This document shows positions 51,393 to 60,261 of a stretch of DNA of 64,000 nucleotides, piece by piece. Source of the stretch: Paracoccus aestuariivivens (GTDB lineage: Bacteria > Pseudomonadota > Alphaproteobacteria > Rhodobacterales > Rhodobacteraceae); NCBI RefSeq assembly GCF_009711225.1, contig NZ_WMIE01000015.1, forward strand, positions 1 to 64,000, in the 5' to 3' direction. Position numbers and translations under genes: made by a program. Each line of letters begins with the position of its first letter. Positions within the stretch are counted from its first letter, which is position 1. A model generated the notes under the pieces. That model made no database searches and was not told the DNA's origin. It saw only the letters and a program-made list of their open reading frames with translations.

Positions 51393-52895
51393 ATGACCAC
51401 AACCGAAGACGCTGCGGCGGCGTGTCACCAGCGCACCGGCCTGATCGAGGAGAGCATCCTGCCCACAAGAGCAGCCGAGCGTCCGATCGGCGCGCTTGGC
51501 TATGCCTGGATCTGGGTCGGTATCGCCGTCATTATCGCCACCTATTCGCTTGGCGCGACCGGGGTTCAGGGCGGCTTCAGCCTGACCGCCACCGTGCTGA
51601 CGATCATGCTGGCGAACCTTGCCATCGGAACGCTGATGTTGCTGACCGCCGATATCGGCACCGAGCACGGCCTCTCCTTCGCGGTCTATCTGCGCGCGCC
51701 CTTCGGCCTTCGTGGCACGCATCTGCCCGCCGTGTCGCGTGGCGTGGTCGCGGCCATGTGGTTCGGCATCCAGACCTATCTGGGGGCTTTGGCGCTGAAC
51801 GGGATCGGCGAGTATTTCCTCGGCTTCTCGAATTGGTTCCTGTGGTATGCGCTGTTTGCCGTACTTCAGGTCGGCAATACCATGCTGGGCATCCGATCGG
51901 TCGAGCGGCTGGCGGCACTGGCCGCGCCCGCGATCATCGCGATTTCGGTCTGGATGTATTTCACGCTGGACGGCATCGCCAAAACCAAGGGTATGAACAT
52001 CTGGACCTTCCAAGCTGAGGGTCAGGCCTCGCTGCTGGTGTTGTTCATCGCGAATATGAGCTTCTGGTCCACGATGGCGATCGACATTCCGAACCTGACC
52101 CGCTTTGTCCGCACCACGACCGGAACGCGCAGCTATTTCGCGCGCAACCGCGCCATCTTTGTCGCCCAGCTTCTCGCCCTGCCGCTGACACAGGCAATGA
52201 TCGCGGGGATCGGGGCGGTTTCTTTTATCGCGACCGGCAACTGGAACCCGATCGAGGTTATTCAGGGTGACGCGCAGGGCATTGCGCTGCTCGTCCTGCT
52301 GCTGCTGATCGTCATGGCGCAATGGTCCACCAACAACTCGGCGAACCTGATCCCGGCGGCGCTGACCTTCGTGAACCTCGCGCCGCGCCTGATCTCGTAT
52401 CGCAGCGGCGTCGCGCTGGCGGGCATCGTCGGCACGCTTTGCTTTCCGTGGCTGATCCTCGACAACCTGTTTTCCTTCCTTGGGTATTACGGAGCCTTCC
52501 TCTCGGCGATCGGCGGCATCATCGTGGCGGATTACTATGTGATCCGGCGTCGCCGCGTGAACGTGCCGGCTTTGTTCGACCCCGAGGGGCAGTATCGCTA
52601 TGCCGGAGGCTTCAACCCCGCAGGTCTGCTCGCTTGGCTCGCGGCCGGAGGGATCGCGGCTTGGTGGTCGGCCTATGCCTTTGTGATCGGCTTCCCACTG
52701 GGGCTCGTCCTCTACCTCGCGCTGACGCGGATGCTGGTCCTGTCGCGATACCCGCAGGCCGAGCTGGCTGGGCGGAATGACGAGCACTATCTGGCGGCCT
52801 CGGTCGGCTTGGACTGGGTGTATGTCGGGCAGGGCCGTTTCGCCCGCGTCCCCGTCGAGACCCCGATTGCGGGCGGGCCGCGCGAAGACCTTTAG
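51393..52895 (+). CDS. NCS1-family permease (hydantoin/nucleobase/creatinine-type symporter)
   Basis: 500 residues with about 12 membrane helices. Family features are ALGYAWIWVGIAVIIATYSL near the N-terminus, RAPFGLRGTHLPAVSRGVVA, and WSTMAIDIPNLTRFVRTTTG, typical of NCS1/CodB-like transporters. ATG 51393 is preceded by AGGGA eight bases away; the upstream open frame overlaps hyuB. As the fourth gene of the operon it would import the hydantoin or creatinine substrate. A hairpin follows at 52905-52932. Confidence 0.85.
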   Translation: MTTTEDAAAACHQRTGLIEESILPTRAAERPIGALGYAWIWVGIAVIIATYSLGATGVQGGFSLTATVLTIMLANLAIGTLMLLTADIGTEHGLSFAVYLRAPFGLRGTHLPAVSRGVVAAMWFGIQTYLGALALNGIGEYFLGFSNWFLWYALFAVLQVGNTMLGIRSVERLAALAAPAIIAISVWMYFTLDGIAKTKGMNIWTFQAEGQASLLVLFIANMSFWSTMAIDIPNLTRFVRTTTGTRSYFARNRAIFVAQLLALPLTQAMIAGIGAVSFIATGNWNPIEVIQGDAQGIALLVLLLLIVMAQWSTNNSANLIPAALTFVNLAPRLISYRSGVALAGIVGTLCFPWLILDNLFSFLGYYGAFLSAIGGIIVADYYVIRRRRVNVPALFDPEGQYRYAGGFNPAGLLAWLAAGGIAAWWSAYAFVIGFPLGLVLYLALTRMLVLSRYPQAELAGRNDEHYLAASVGLDWVYVGQGRFARVPVETPIAGGPREDL

Positions 52896-52904
52896 GAGTG
52901 CAAA

Positions 52905-52932
52905 AGGCCCCCGCCGGGAAAGGAGGGGGCCT
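52905..52932 (-). terminator. Terminator between convergent permease and dipeptidase genes
   Basis: AGGCCCCC (52905-52912) and GGGGGCCT (52925-52932) form an 8-bp stem. Read on the minus strand, TTTT follows directly, so it ends the dipeptidase transcript (stop at 52953). In the plus direction only AGACCTT follows, so its effect on the permease transcript is weaker. Confidence 0.7.
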
Positions 52933-52952
52933 AGACCTTGCTAGACGATGGC

Positions 52953-53954
52953 TTATTCGCCCCAGACCTCGGCCAGCAGATTGACCCAGTTCTCGCCCAT
53001 GATCTTCTCGATGCGGCTTTCCGACCAGCCGCGCCGCAACATGGTCGCCGTCAGCGCCGAACTATGTCCGATCGTGTCGATACCGGCAGGATTCTGGATG
53101 GTGCCGAAATCGGTCAGGCGACGCGCATAACCCTTGTCGTGCGTGATCCAGTCGAAGAACGGCTTCTCATGGCCTTGGGTGAAATCGGTCCCATATCCGA
53201 CCCGATCCTCGCCGCAGAGGTTGATGACATATTCCATCGCCTCGACATAATCGTCGACCGTCGCTTCGGTCCCACGGGCAAGGAAAGGCGTGAACATGGT
53301 GACGCCGACGAAACCGCCGTGATCAATGATGAAACGCAGTTCCTCATCGGTCTTGTTGCGCGGATGCGCCTTGAGGCCCGCAGGCAGGCAATGCGAGTAG
53401 GCCACCGGCTGGCGAGAGGCGAGGATGACATCGCGGCTGCTGTTGCCCCCGACATGGGACAGATCGCAAAGGATGCCCAGCCGGTTCATCTCGGCCACCA
53501 CCTCGCGGCCGAAGTCCGAAAGGCCACCGTCGCGCCCCTCATAGCAGCCGGTCGCGACGAGGTTCTGGGTATTGTAGGCCATCTGGATGATGCCGACGCC
53601 AAGTTCCTTGAACAGCGACAGATAGCCGATCTGATCCTCCATCCCCGAGACGTTCTGCCAGCCAAGGATGATGCCGGTTTTTCCCTCGGCCTTGGCGCGG
53701 CGGATGTCGGCGGTGGTCTTGACCTGCATGATCAAATCGGGATGATCGCGGAACCATGCTTTCCACTGCATGATGTTCTGCATGGTGGCGGTGAAACCTT
53801 CCCAGATGCAGCAGGTGCAATTGGCGGCGGTGATGCCGCCCTTCTGCATGTCGCGAAAGATATCGGGGCCGAAGTCGGACACGATCAGCCCGTCAATCAC
53901 GGTTAGCCGGGCATGCAGAGACTGGGCCTCGGAAAGAGGCGCGTGCTGGTTCAT
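52953..53954 (-). CDS. Divergent M19 (membrane dipeptidase-like) protein lacking part of the metal site
   Basis: 333 residues with M19 hallmarks: CDLSHVGGNSSRDVI and QPVAYSHCLPAGLKAHPRNK (two metal histidines) and VGYGTDFTQG near the end. The usual HxD near the N-terminus (DGHxD) reads IDGLIVSDFG, without that histidine, and the bridging glutamate position reads GWQNVSG. Such changes suggest altered metal binding or a changed substrate. No signal peptide, so cytoplasmic. ATG 53954 is favoured by GGAGA spacing. It lies 21 bases before the ABC ATPase gene in the same direction, so it belongs to the transporter operon. Confidence 0.75.
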   Translation of the reverse strand: MNQHAPLSEAQSLHARLTVIDGLIVSDFGPDIFRDMQKGGITAANCTCCIWEGFTATMQNIMQWKAWFRDHPDLIMQVKTTADIRRAKAEGKTGIILGWQNVSGMEDQIGYLSLFKELGVGIIQMAYNTQNLVATGCYEGRDGGLSDFGREVVAEMNRLGILCDLSHVGGNSSRDVILASRQPVAYSHCLPAGLKAHPRNKTDEELRFIIDHGGFVGVTMFTPFLARGTEATVDDYVEAMEYVINLCGEDRVGYGTDFTQGHEKPFFDWITHDKGYARRLTDFGTIQNPAGIDTIGHSSALTATMLRRGWSESRIEKIMGENWVNLLAEVWGE

Positions 53955-53975
53955 CATGTTCTCCGTAGGTTTGGA

Positions 53976-55046
53976 TCAGTTCTCGCTGACGATCACGCCA
54001 GCCGAAGGCGCCCAGTGCAGCCAGACCCGCGCGCCGACCGGCAGCACATTCGGCCCGCCCAGTCCGGGCGCCGTTGCGCGGGCGGTCAGCATGGGACCGG
54101 CCTCGGTCCGCAGATGATATTCGACCGCCGCGCCGTGATAGGTCATGACCTCGACCCGACCGGGCAGGATGTTGGCCGCCCCCTCTGGTGCCTCAGCAGC
54201 GATGCCCACGACCTCGGGACGCAACGCAAGGAGGGACTTGCCCATCTGCGCCTCTTGCCCGTCGAGGCGAAGGACCGGCCCCGCTTCCATCCGAAAGCCG
54301 TCCTGCGTCGCTGTCATACGTCCGGGCAGCAGGTTAGGGATGCCGAGGAAGCCTGCGGCAAAGGCCGAACGCGGGCGACCATAAACCTCGTCCGGCGGGC
54401 CGACCTGCTCGACCTTGCCGTTATACATCAGCACCATCCGGTCGGCGGTGCTCATCGCCTCGTCCTGATCGTGGGTGACGAAAACCGTGGTCAGGCCGAG
54501 GGATTGCTGAAGCTGGCGGATCTCGATCTTCATCTCGTGGCGCAGCGCGGCGTCAAGGTTCGAGAGCGGCTCGTCAAGCAGCAGCACATCAGGTTCGATC
54601 ACCAGCGCACGGGCCAGCGCCACACGCTGTTGCTGGCCGCCCGACATTTGGCGCGGCAGGCGATCGGCCAGATGACCCAGCCGCACCCGCGCCAGCGCCT
54701 CGCGCACCTTGCGTTCAGTGTCGGCCTTGTTGAGACCGCGCATCTCAAGACCGAAGGCCACGTTCTGCGCTGCCGTCATATGTGGAAACAGGGCATAATT
54801 CTGGAACACGAAGCCCATATTGCGACGGTTCGGCGGCAGATGGGTCACGTCGCGCCCGCCGACCGTGATCTGGCCGCTGGTCGCGTCGACAAATCCGCCG
54901 ATCATGCGCAGGGTCGTGGTCTTGCCACAGCCCGAGGGCCCCAGCAACGCGACCAGTTCGCCGTCGCCGATGCGCAGGCTCATGTTCTCGACCGCGATCG
55001 AATTGCCGTAATGCTTGGCGACATCCTGAAGAACGACTTCGGGCAT
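53976..55046 (-). CDS. ABC transporter ATP-binding protein, spermidine/putrescine type (PotA-like)
   Basis: 356 residues. Walker [11 protein letters not shown] (near residue 39), signature [14 protein letters not shown], Walker [12 protein letters not shown] and H-loop [10 protein letters not shown], followed by a C-terminal TOBE domain ([14 protein letters not shown]). This is the PotA/UgpC subfamily that energises import with two permeases and a binding protein. ATG 55046 is preferred; longer frames overlap the permease gene. Substrate unknown; in this cluster possibly creatine or a related guanidino compound. Confidence 0.9.
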   Translation of the reverse strand: MPEVVLQDVAKHYGNSIAVENMSLRIGDGELVALLGPSGCGKTTTLRMIGGFVDATSGQITVGGRDVTHLPPNRRNMGFVFQNYALFPHMTAAQNVAFGLEMRGLNKADTERKVREALARVRLGHLADRLPRQMSGGQQQRVALARALVIEPDVLLLDEPLSNLDAALRHEMKIEIRQLQQSLGLTTVFVTHDQDEAMSTADRMVLMYNGKVEQVGPPDEVYGRPRSAFAAGFLGIPNLLPGRMTATQDGFRMEAGPVLRLDGQEAQMGKSLLALRPEVVGIAAEAPEGAANILPGRVEVMTYHGAAVEYHLRTEAGPMLTARATAPGLGGPNVLPVGARVWLHWAPSAGVIVSEN

Positions 55047-55057
55047 GGTATATCCTT

Positions 55058-55870
55058 TCAGAAAGCGCGGCTGAGTTTGGCGTAACGGTCGGTGATCAGC
55101 AGAAGCAGGGTGATCAGGCCGATCTGGACCGTCGCCACCGCGCCGATGGTCGAGTCGAAGTTCCATTCGAGATAGTTGATCAGCGCGATCTGCAGCGTCG
55201 TGCTGTCGGGCCCGACCAGAAAGATCGACTTCTCAAGGTCGATGAACGAATTGACGAAGGCGAAAAGCGATCCCGCAATCACGCCCGAGCGGATCACCGG
55301 CAGCGTCACGCGGAAGAACACAGTCAGCGGGCCAGCGCCAAGGCTACGCGCGGCTTCCTCGACAGAGGGAGGCACACTGATCAGTGACGTCGTGACCAGC
55401 CGGATCATCCAAGGCAGCGCGATCAGGCTATGGGCGATGATCAACCCGATACTGGACCCGGCGATGCGCCAGCCAGTCAGGAACTCGACCTCGAGGAAAA
55501 AGACGAACAGTGCGCTGCCGCCGACGATTCCGGGCACGATCATCGGGGACATCAGAATAGTGTTGATCGTCTCGCGGCCCTTGAACCGTCCGCGGACCAA
55601 CGCAAAACTTGCCGGCAGACCAAGACCCAATGCCACGCAGGTCGCGATCAAGCTGGTGCGCAGGCTGAGGAAGAAGCCGTTCCGGAAATCGGAAATCTCC
55701 CATGCGCGGCGATACCAGTCGAGCGTATAGCCCTCAGGGGGAAAGGACAGGATCTTGTTCGAGAAGAAACTCATCCAGACAATAAAGACCAACGGCAATA
55801 CGATGAAGCCGATGACGAGGATGCTGGTCGCGGTATAGGCCAAGCGGACGGATTTTGCCCGATTACTCAT
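55058..55870 (-). CDS. ABC transporter permease (PotC-like)
   Basis: 270 residues with six membrane helices and the EAA loop EEAARSLGAGPLTVFFRVTL. The N-terminal domain segment LVFIVWMSFFSNKILSFPPE matches PotC-type subunits. ATG 55870 overlaps the preceding stop (TGATG) and has GGAG six bases upstream of it. Pairs with the permease encoded just before it. Confidence 0.9.
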   Translation of the reverse strand: MSNRAKSVRLAYTATSILVIGFIVLPLVFIVWMSFFSNKILSFPPEGYTLDWYRRAWEISDFRNGFFLSLRTSLIATCVALGLGLPASFALVRGRFKGRETINTILMSPMIVPGIVGGSALFVFFLEVEFLTGWRIAGSSIGLIIAHSLIALPWMIRLVTTSLISVPPSVEEAARSLGAGPLTVFFRVTLPVIRSGVIAGSLFAFVNSFIDLEKSIFLVGPDSTTLQIALINYLEWNFDSTIGAVATVQIGLITLLLLITDRYAKLSRAF

Positions 55871-56781
55871 CATTCGCTCCATTTCCGGTATCTGCGCTGG
55901 ACCAGCACCGATACGCCGACGGTCAGGATCAGGGTCACGGCCATCAGGATGAAGGCCAGCGCCGCACCGAAGGGCCAGTTCATCACCTTGGCGATCTGCT
56001 GGTACACGGTCGGTGCCATCATGTGAAATGTCGGGCCGCCAATCAGCACCGGCGTCGCATAGGCGTTCATCGAAAGGATGAAGCACAGGACCGAGCCGGA
56101 GAGGATGCCGGGCAATGCCAGCGGCAGCACGATCCGGCGCATGATGGTCAGGTGACTGGCTCCAAGGCTCTCGCCCGCGTCCTCAAGATTGCGGTCGATC
56201 GATTCAAAGACGCTGTTGAGTGTGATGATCATGAAGGGCAACAGGACCGAGATCAGCCCGATCACCACCCCTGCCGAGGAATACATCAGCCCCAGCGGCC
56301 CCTTGTGGCCGAACAGGCCCAGAAACGCGGCCAGAACCCCCTTGTCGTTCAGGATCAGCATCCAGGCCGAGGTGCGCACGGCATTGCCGATCAGCAGCGG
56401 GACAAGGATCACGATCATCAGCATTCGCTTGGCCAGATCGCCGACATGACGGGCTAGGAAATAGGCGACGGGCACGCCCGCCGCGAGGCAGATTGCCGTC
56501 GACAGGCCCGAGATCCAGACCGTGCGCCACAGCACGCCCTGATAGAAGCTATCGCTGAAGAATTTGAGGTAGTTCTCAGCCGTGACTGCGCTGATCATTA
56601 GCTCGGTCGGGTCGTAATGGTTCAGGCTGTTGCGCAGCATTAGCGCCAACGGGGCAAGAAGCCCTATTGCCACGAAGATGATTGCGGGCGTGGCCAGCAT
56701 TGGTGTTCCCAGCCGTCGCGGTGCTCCTTTCGGGGCACCATTTGGCGGTCGGGAGACTGAGAAGGTTTCGGTCGTGCTCAT
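55870..56781 (-). CDS. ABC transporter permease (PotB-like)
   Basis: 303 residues with six membrane helices and the EAA motif DAGESLGASHLTIMRRIVLP. A Pro/Arg-rich N-terminus precedes the first helix (LATPAIIFVAIGLLAPLALM). First permease of the operon, overlapping the second by four bases. Confidence 0.9.
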   Translation of the reverse strand: MSTTETFSVSRPPNGAPKGAPRRLGTPMLATPAIIFVAIGLLAPLALMLRNSLNHYDPTELMISAVTAENYLKFFSDSFYQGVLWRTVWISGLSTAICLAAGVPVAYFLARHVGDLAKRMLMIVILVPLLIGNAVRTSAWMLILNDKGVLAAFLGLFGHKGPLGLMYSSAGVVIGLISVLLPFMIITLNSVFESIDRNLEDAGESLGASHLTIMRRIVLPLALPGILSGSVLCFILSMNAYATPVLIGGPTFHMMAPTVYQQIAKVMNWPFGAALAFILMAVTLILTVGVSVLVQRRYRKWSE

Positions 56782-56808
56782 GCGCCTGCTCCGCCTGCGG
56801 TCCGGGGA

Positions 56809-57873
56809 TCAGCCAGCAAAGGACTTGTTCCACCATTCGAGCCATGTGGCAGTGTTCTCGGCCACATAGGCATAATCGAGAAAGCGCATCTTGCTGCGCT
56901 GCTCCGGGGTGAAATCGACCAATGCCCGGGTTTCGTCCGAGATTGAGGCCTTGGGATTTGCCGGGGCATAAAGGCTTGCTTCCGCCAGTCCCGCCATTGC
57001 GGTCGGGTCCAACATCGCATCCAGATAGCTATAGCCCGCATCGCGATTTGGACCGAACTCGGTCAGGCATGCGCCGAAGGTGACAGCGATTGCCCCTTCA
57101 TCGGGATACTGGATGCCCAGAGACAAGCCGTCCTTGGCCCATTGCAGACCGCGCGCCTTGTAGTTGATGGCAATGTCGACCTCGCCATTTGCCAGTCCCG
57201 CCTGCAATTGCTGGTGGGCTGCGTAAAGTTTGGGCTGGCTGTCACTGACAAGCTTTTCGAGCAAAGGCTTACCGTCGTCGACGCTGGTCATGTCACCCTT
57301 GGCGACAAGTCCCGCCATCATCATGTAATTGAAATACAGCTGGTTGGTCAGCCCGATGCGTCCGGCCCATTTCGGGTCCCACAAATCGGCATAGGATTTG
57401 GGCGGTTCGCTGACCTTATCCTTGTTATAGATGATGACCACGCCGCTATAGAGCCATGGCACGAAATAGGGTGCCTTCAGTTCTTCAACCACATCGGCGT
57501 AATTCGGGATCCTCGTCAGGTCGAGATCCGCGATGACCCCTTGCTGCTTCAACTCAAAGGCGTCCGAGCTGTTGACATGGATCAGGTCGGAGGAGGCGCG
57601 ACGGATGCGCTTCTCGCTCAGCAGCTTGGCCTTGCGCTCGGGCTCCATTCCCAGATCGCGGACGACGTTGAAGCCTTTGTCCTCAAGCAGCGGCTTCTCG
57701 ACGAAGCGGACGGTTCGATCGTTCCAATCGCCGCCCCAGTTCGAGACGACGACAGTGTTCTGTGACGCATGAGACAGACGCGGCATCAGGGTCGGAAGCG
57801 CCGTTCCCGCCAGTGCCAGGGCGAGCATCCGGCGGCGCGTCGGGCCCGAGGATAGCGGAGATCCATTATTCAT
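56809..57873 (-). CDS. Periplasmic binding protein of the spermidine/putrescine-type ABC transporter
   Basis: 354 residues with a Tat-like signal (PTRRRMLALALAGTALPTLM, twin Arg) and a type II binding-protein fold. SNWGGDWNDRT at the start of the mature protein, then VPWLYSGVVIIYNKDKVSEP and YADLWDPKWAGRIGL, are typical PotD/Fbp-type segments. GGGAAGA precedes ATG 57873. First gene of the minus-strand operon, facing a LysR gene across a control region with a perfect dyad (57942-57967). Confidence 0.87.
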   Translation of the reverse strand: MNNGSPLSSGPTRRRMLALALAGTALPTLMPRLSHASQNTVVVSNWGGDWNDRTVRFVEKPLLEDKGFNVVRDLGMEPERKAKLLSEKRIRRASSDLIHVNSSDAFELKQQGVIADLDLTRIPNYADVVEELKAPYFVPWLYSGVVIIYNKDKVSEPPKSYADLWDPKWAGRIGLTNQLYFNYMMMAGLVAKGDMTSVDDGKPLLEKLVSDSQPKLYAAHQQLQAGLANGEVDIAINYKARGLQWAKDGLSLGIQYPDEGAIAVTFGACLTEFGPNRDAGYSYLDAMLDPTAMAGLAEASLYAPANPKASISDETRALVDFTPEQRSKMRFLDYAYVAENTATWLEWWNKSFAG

Positions 57874-57941
57874 GGTGAAATCTTCCCTGTTTTCTGTGAT
57901 TTCCTGTGGCTCCGGTGGCCCGAAACCATTCGAAGGCCCCA

Positions 57942-57967
57942 AAACGATGAGATCGTATTCATCGTTT
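57942..57967. promoter_or_regulatory. 9-bp dyad in the divergent ABC transporter/LysR control region
   Basis: AAACGATGA and TCATCGTTT are perfect reverse complements with an 8-base spacer (GATCGTAT). It lies between the binding-protein gene (minus) and lysR (plus), where a LysR protein is expected to bind a dyad. A strongly AT-rich stretch follows (57965-58010), likely the lysR promoter. Confidence 0.65.
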
Positions 57968-58025
57968 GTACAATATTAATTTTTACTATATTAATTCCAA
58001 ATCGCTATTAATCTCGGGCGGAAAA

Positions 58026-58943
58026 ATGGGCTTGGAACTACGCCATCTGCGCGTTTTCGCAGCACTGGGAAAAGAGTTGCATTTCGGTCGAGCGGCCGAC
58101 GCGCTACATCTCGCCCAACCCGCGCTTTCGAAAATTGTGCAACAGCTGGAAGCCGAAATCGGGACGCCGCTTCTGCTAAGGACCACTCGTCGGGTCGAAC
58201 TGACCGAGGCCGGAAAGGCGTTTCTAGACGAGACCTCGACCATAGAGGCGCAAATTGAGCAAGCGGTGGCTAGTGCGCGGAATGCCGCTCGCGGCATCCG
58301 AGGCGAGTTGAGAATCGCCTATACCGATTTCGCCATCAATGGTCGTCTCCCGCATTTCTTGCGTGACTTCGCCGCTGCCCACCCCCAGATTCGCTTGAAT
58401 TTGATCTTCATGCCAACGACCAGCCAGCACATGGCGCTATTACAGCAGACGATCGATGTGGGGTTCATGATCGGTGAGTTCCGCCACAAGACCACAAGTT
58501 GTATTACATTTGACGAGGACGAATATGTTGCACTGCTTCCCGCCTCCCATCCTCTATGCAGGGAGACGTCTCTGACGCTGGAGCAACTGGCGGATGAAAA
58601 TTTTGTGCTAGGTACCGGCGAAAACTGGGCAGCATTTCGCACGAGATTGTTCGCCGAATGTCGCAGTCGTGGCTTTTTTCCCAACATTGTCCTTGAGGCA
58701 TCCAACAGCGAAGGTATTTTCGGACTTGTTGTTGCCGGGGTCGGCGTAACGATCTATTCGAGCTGTGTTGGAAACCTTCCACGTCAGGGAGTCGAGGTCC
58801 GTCCCTTGCGAAATGTCAGCAGTAAGCTACCTGTTACTGCAGTCTGGGGCCGTAACCACAAATCACAGGTTCTAGATCGCTTCATAAACCTCCTTCGGCG
58901 ATCTGCTTTGAATGAAAATAAGCAAAATACATCCAACGGATAG
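58026..58943 (+). CDS. LysR-family regulator next to the ABC transporter
   Basis: 305 residues: helix-turn-helix at the start (LRVFAALGKELHFGRAADAL, LAQPALSKIVQQLEAEIG) and a LysR effector domain. The start at 58026 has GGCGGAA before it; the AT-rich upstream frame is leader. Divergent from the transporter operon, with a dyad between them, so it probably controls uptake. Confidence 0.9.
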   Translation: MGLELRHLRVFAALGKELHFGRAADALHLAQPALSKIVQQLEAEIGTPLLLRTTRRVELTEAGKAFLDETSTIEAQIEQAVASARNAARGIRGELRIAYTDFAINGRLPHFLRDFAAAHPQIRLNLIFMPTTSQHMALLQQTIDVGFMIGEFRHKTTSCITFDEDEYVALLPASHPLCRETSLTLEQLADENFVLGTGENWAAFRTRLFAECRSRGFFPNIVLEASNSEGIFGLVVAGVGVTIYSSCVGNLPRQGVEVRPLRNVSSKLPVTAVWGRNHKSQVLDRFINLLRRSALNENKQNTSNG

Positions 58944-58991
58944 CCTCGCGCACTAGCCGAGGGACTCGTCTAGCTCCACTCCTGCCTCGCG

Positions 58992-59014
58992 CTGCCTGTC
59001 GATCGAACAGGCAG
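58992..59014. terminator. Hairpin between convergent LysR and binding-protein genes
   Basis: CTGCCTGT and ACAGGCAG form a perfect 8-bp stem with a 7-base loop. It lies between the two convergent stops (58943 and 59046). Neither strand has a long T-tract, so it is a weak terminator or RNA-end structure. Confidence 0.4.
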
Positions 59015-59045
59015 AGATGAGTGCCGCGATGCAGAGTCTCCAAGG

Positions 59046-60119
59046 TTAGCTCAGGCTGAGCCATGCGCTGAAGCGCTCAGCCAGTTCTGCCTCGTGATCG
59101 ACCCAGAACTCGTAGGATGATCCAAGCGCGTTTGACATGTTGTCGGGGTTGGTTGGCATATGCGAGGCCATCTCGGTCTTGCCGTCCTGATATCGGCCCA
59201 CGAGCCCGGCAGATGACTTGCGTGCGGGGCCGTAGCTGATCCATTTTGCCTGGTCCGCCAGCCTTTGCGTGTCGGTGGCGAACTTGATGAATTCCAGTGC
59301 ATGTTCCTGCTTCCCGGCACCCTTTGGGATGACGAACAGGTTGTATTCATAGACCTGTCCATCCCAGACGATCTCGAAGGGTTTCCCCTCTGCGACGGCG
59401 GCGCCGAAGATCCGGCCATTATAGGCCATCGTCATCGCGACCTCGCCATCGGCCAGAAGCTGCGGCGGCTGCGCGCCTGCTTCCCACCAGACGATATCTT
59501 TCTTGATGCTGTCGAGTTTGGCAAAGGCTCGGTCGACGCCTTCCGGGGTATCGAGCACTGCGTAGACTTGGTCCGCTGGCACGCCGTCGCCCATCAAGGC
59601 CATTTCCAGAACCGCTTTGGGGACCTTCTTGATCCCGCGCCTGCCGGGGAATTTCTGGATGTCGAAGAAATCGGCAATGGTCTGCGGTTTGGCGTCCAAG
59701 AATTTCGTCCTGTCATAGGCAAAGATCGTCGAAAACACGATCGAACCGACCGCGCAATCGCTCAGACCCTGAGGCAGGAAATCCTCGCTCGCCGGGGTCC
59801 CGTCGGGTGCATGCGGTAGGATCGCGGGATTGATCGGCTCCAGCAGGCCTTCGTCGCACAAGCGGATCGCGTCGGCATATTCGACATCGGCGACATTGGT
59901 GGTGACATTGCCCGCCTCGACCTGCGCCTTGATGGGGATCGCCGGGTTGTCACTGTCGAGCGCGACCACCTTGATACCTGTTCGGGCAGTAAAGGGCTTG
60001 TGATAGGCCTCGACTTGGCTTTGCCCGTAGGTGCCGCCCCAAGACATGACCGTGATTTCGTCTGCGGCGGCGGTCGCGGCAAGCAGCGTCATTGCGGTGG
60101 TAATTGCGATCTTCTTCAT
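59046..60119 (-). CDS. Second periplasmic binding protein (PotD-like), linked to creatinase
   Basis: About 357 residues: signal peptide (KKIAITTAMTLLAATAAA), then DEITVMSWGGTYGQSQVEAY and, later, VFSTIFAYDRTKFLDAKPQT, typical of PotD-type proteins. AGGAG precedes ATG 60119 (60122 is equally possible). It follows the creatinase gene on the minus strand and has no permease genes of its own, so it may dock onto the nearby PotABC-like transporter to offer a second substrate, such as creatine. Confidence 0.82.
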   Translation of the reverse strand: MKKIAITTAMTLLAATAAADEITVMSWGGTYGQSQVEAYHKPFTARTGIKVVALDSDNPAIPIKAQVEAGNVTTNVADVEYADAIRLCDEGLLEPINPAILPHAPDGTPASEDFLPQGLSDCAVGSIVFSTIFAYDRTKFLDAKPQTIADFFDIQKFPGRRGIKKVPKAVLEMALMGDGVPADQVYAVLDTPEGVDRAFAKLDSIKKDIVWWEAGAQPPQLLADGEVAMTMAYNGRIFGAAVAEGKPFEIVWDGQVYEYNLFVIPKGAGKQEHALEFIKFATDTQRLADQAKWISYGPARKSSAGLVGRYQDGKTEMASHMPTNPDNMSNALGSSYEFWVDHEAELAERFSAWLSLS

Positions 60120-60261
60120 CATTGCTCTCCTGTTGGATATTGTTTTCCAAGTCTCCAGCACCTGCTGTGGTCTGAGCTTGGGGTTTGGCAGCCTGCTCTT
60201 GCGTCGAGACATCAGGTGGCGCGATGGGCGGCCGTCAAAGCGGCCGCGCATGGATGCGGAT

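Noticed and set aside
51000-52787. 595-residue minus-strand frame across hyuB and the NCS1 gene
   Set aside because: Low-complexity Arg/His/Gln-rich shadow of real membrane-protein coding sequence.
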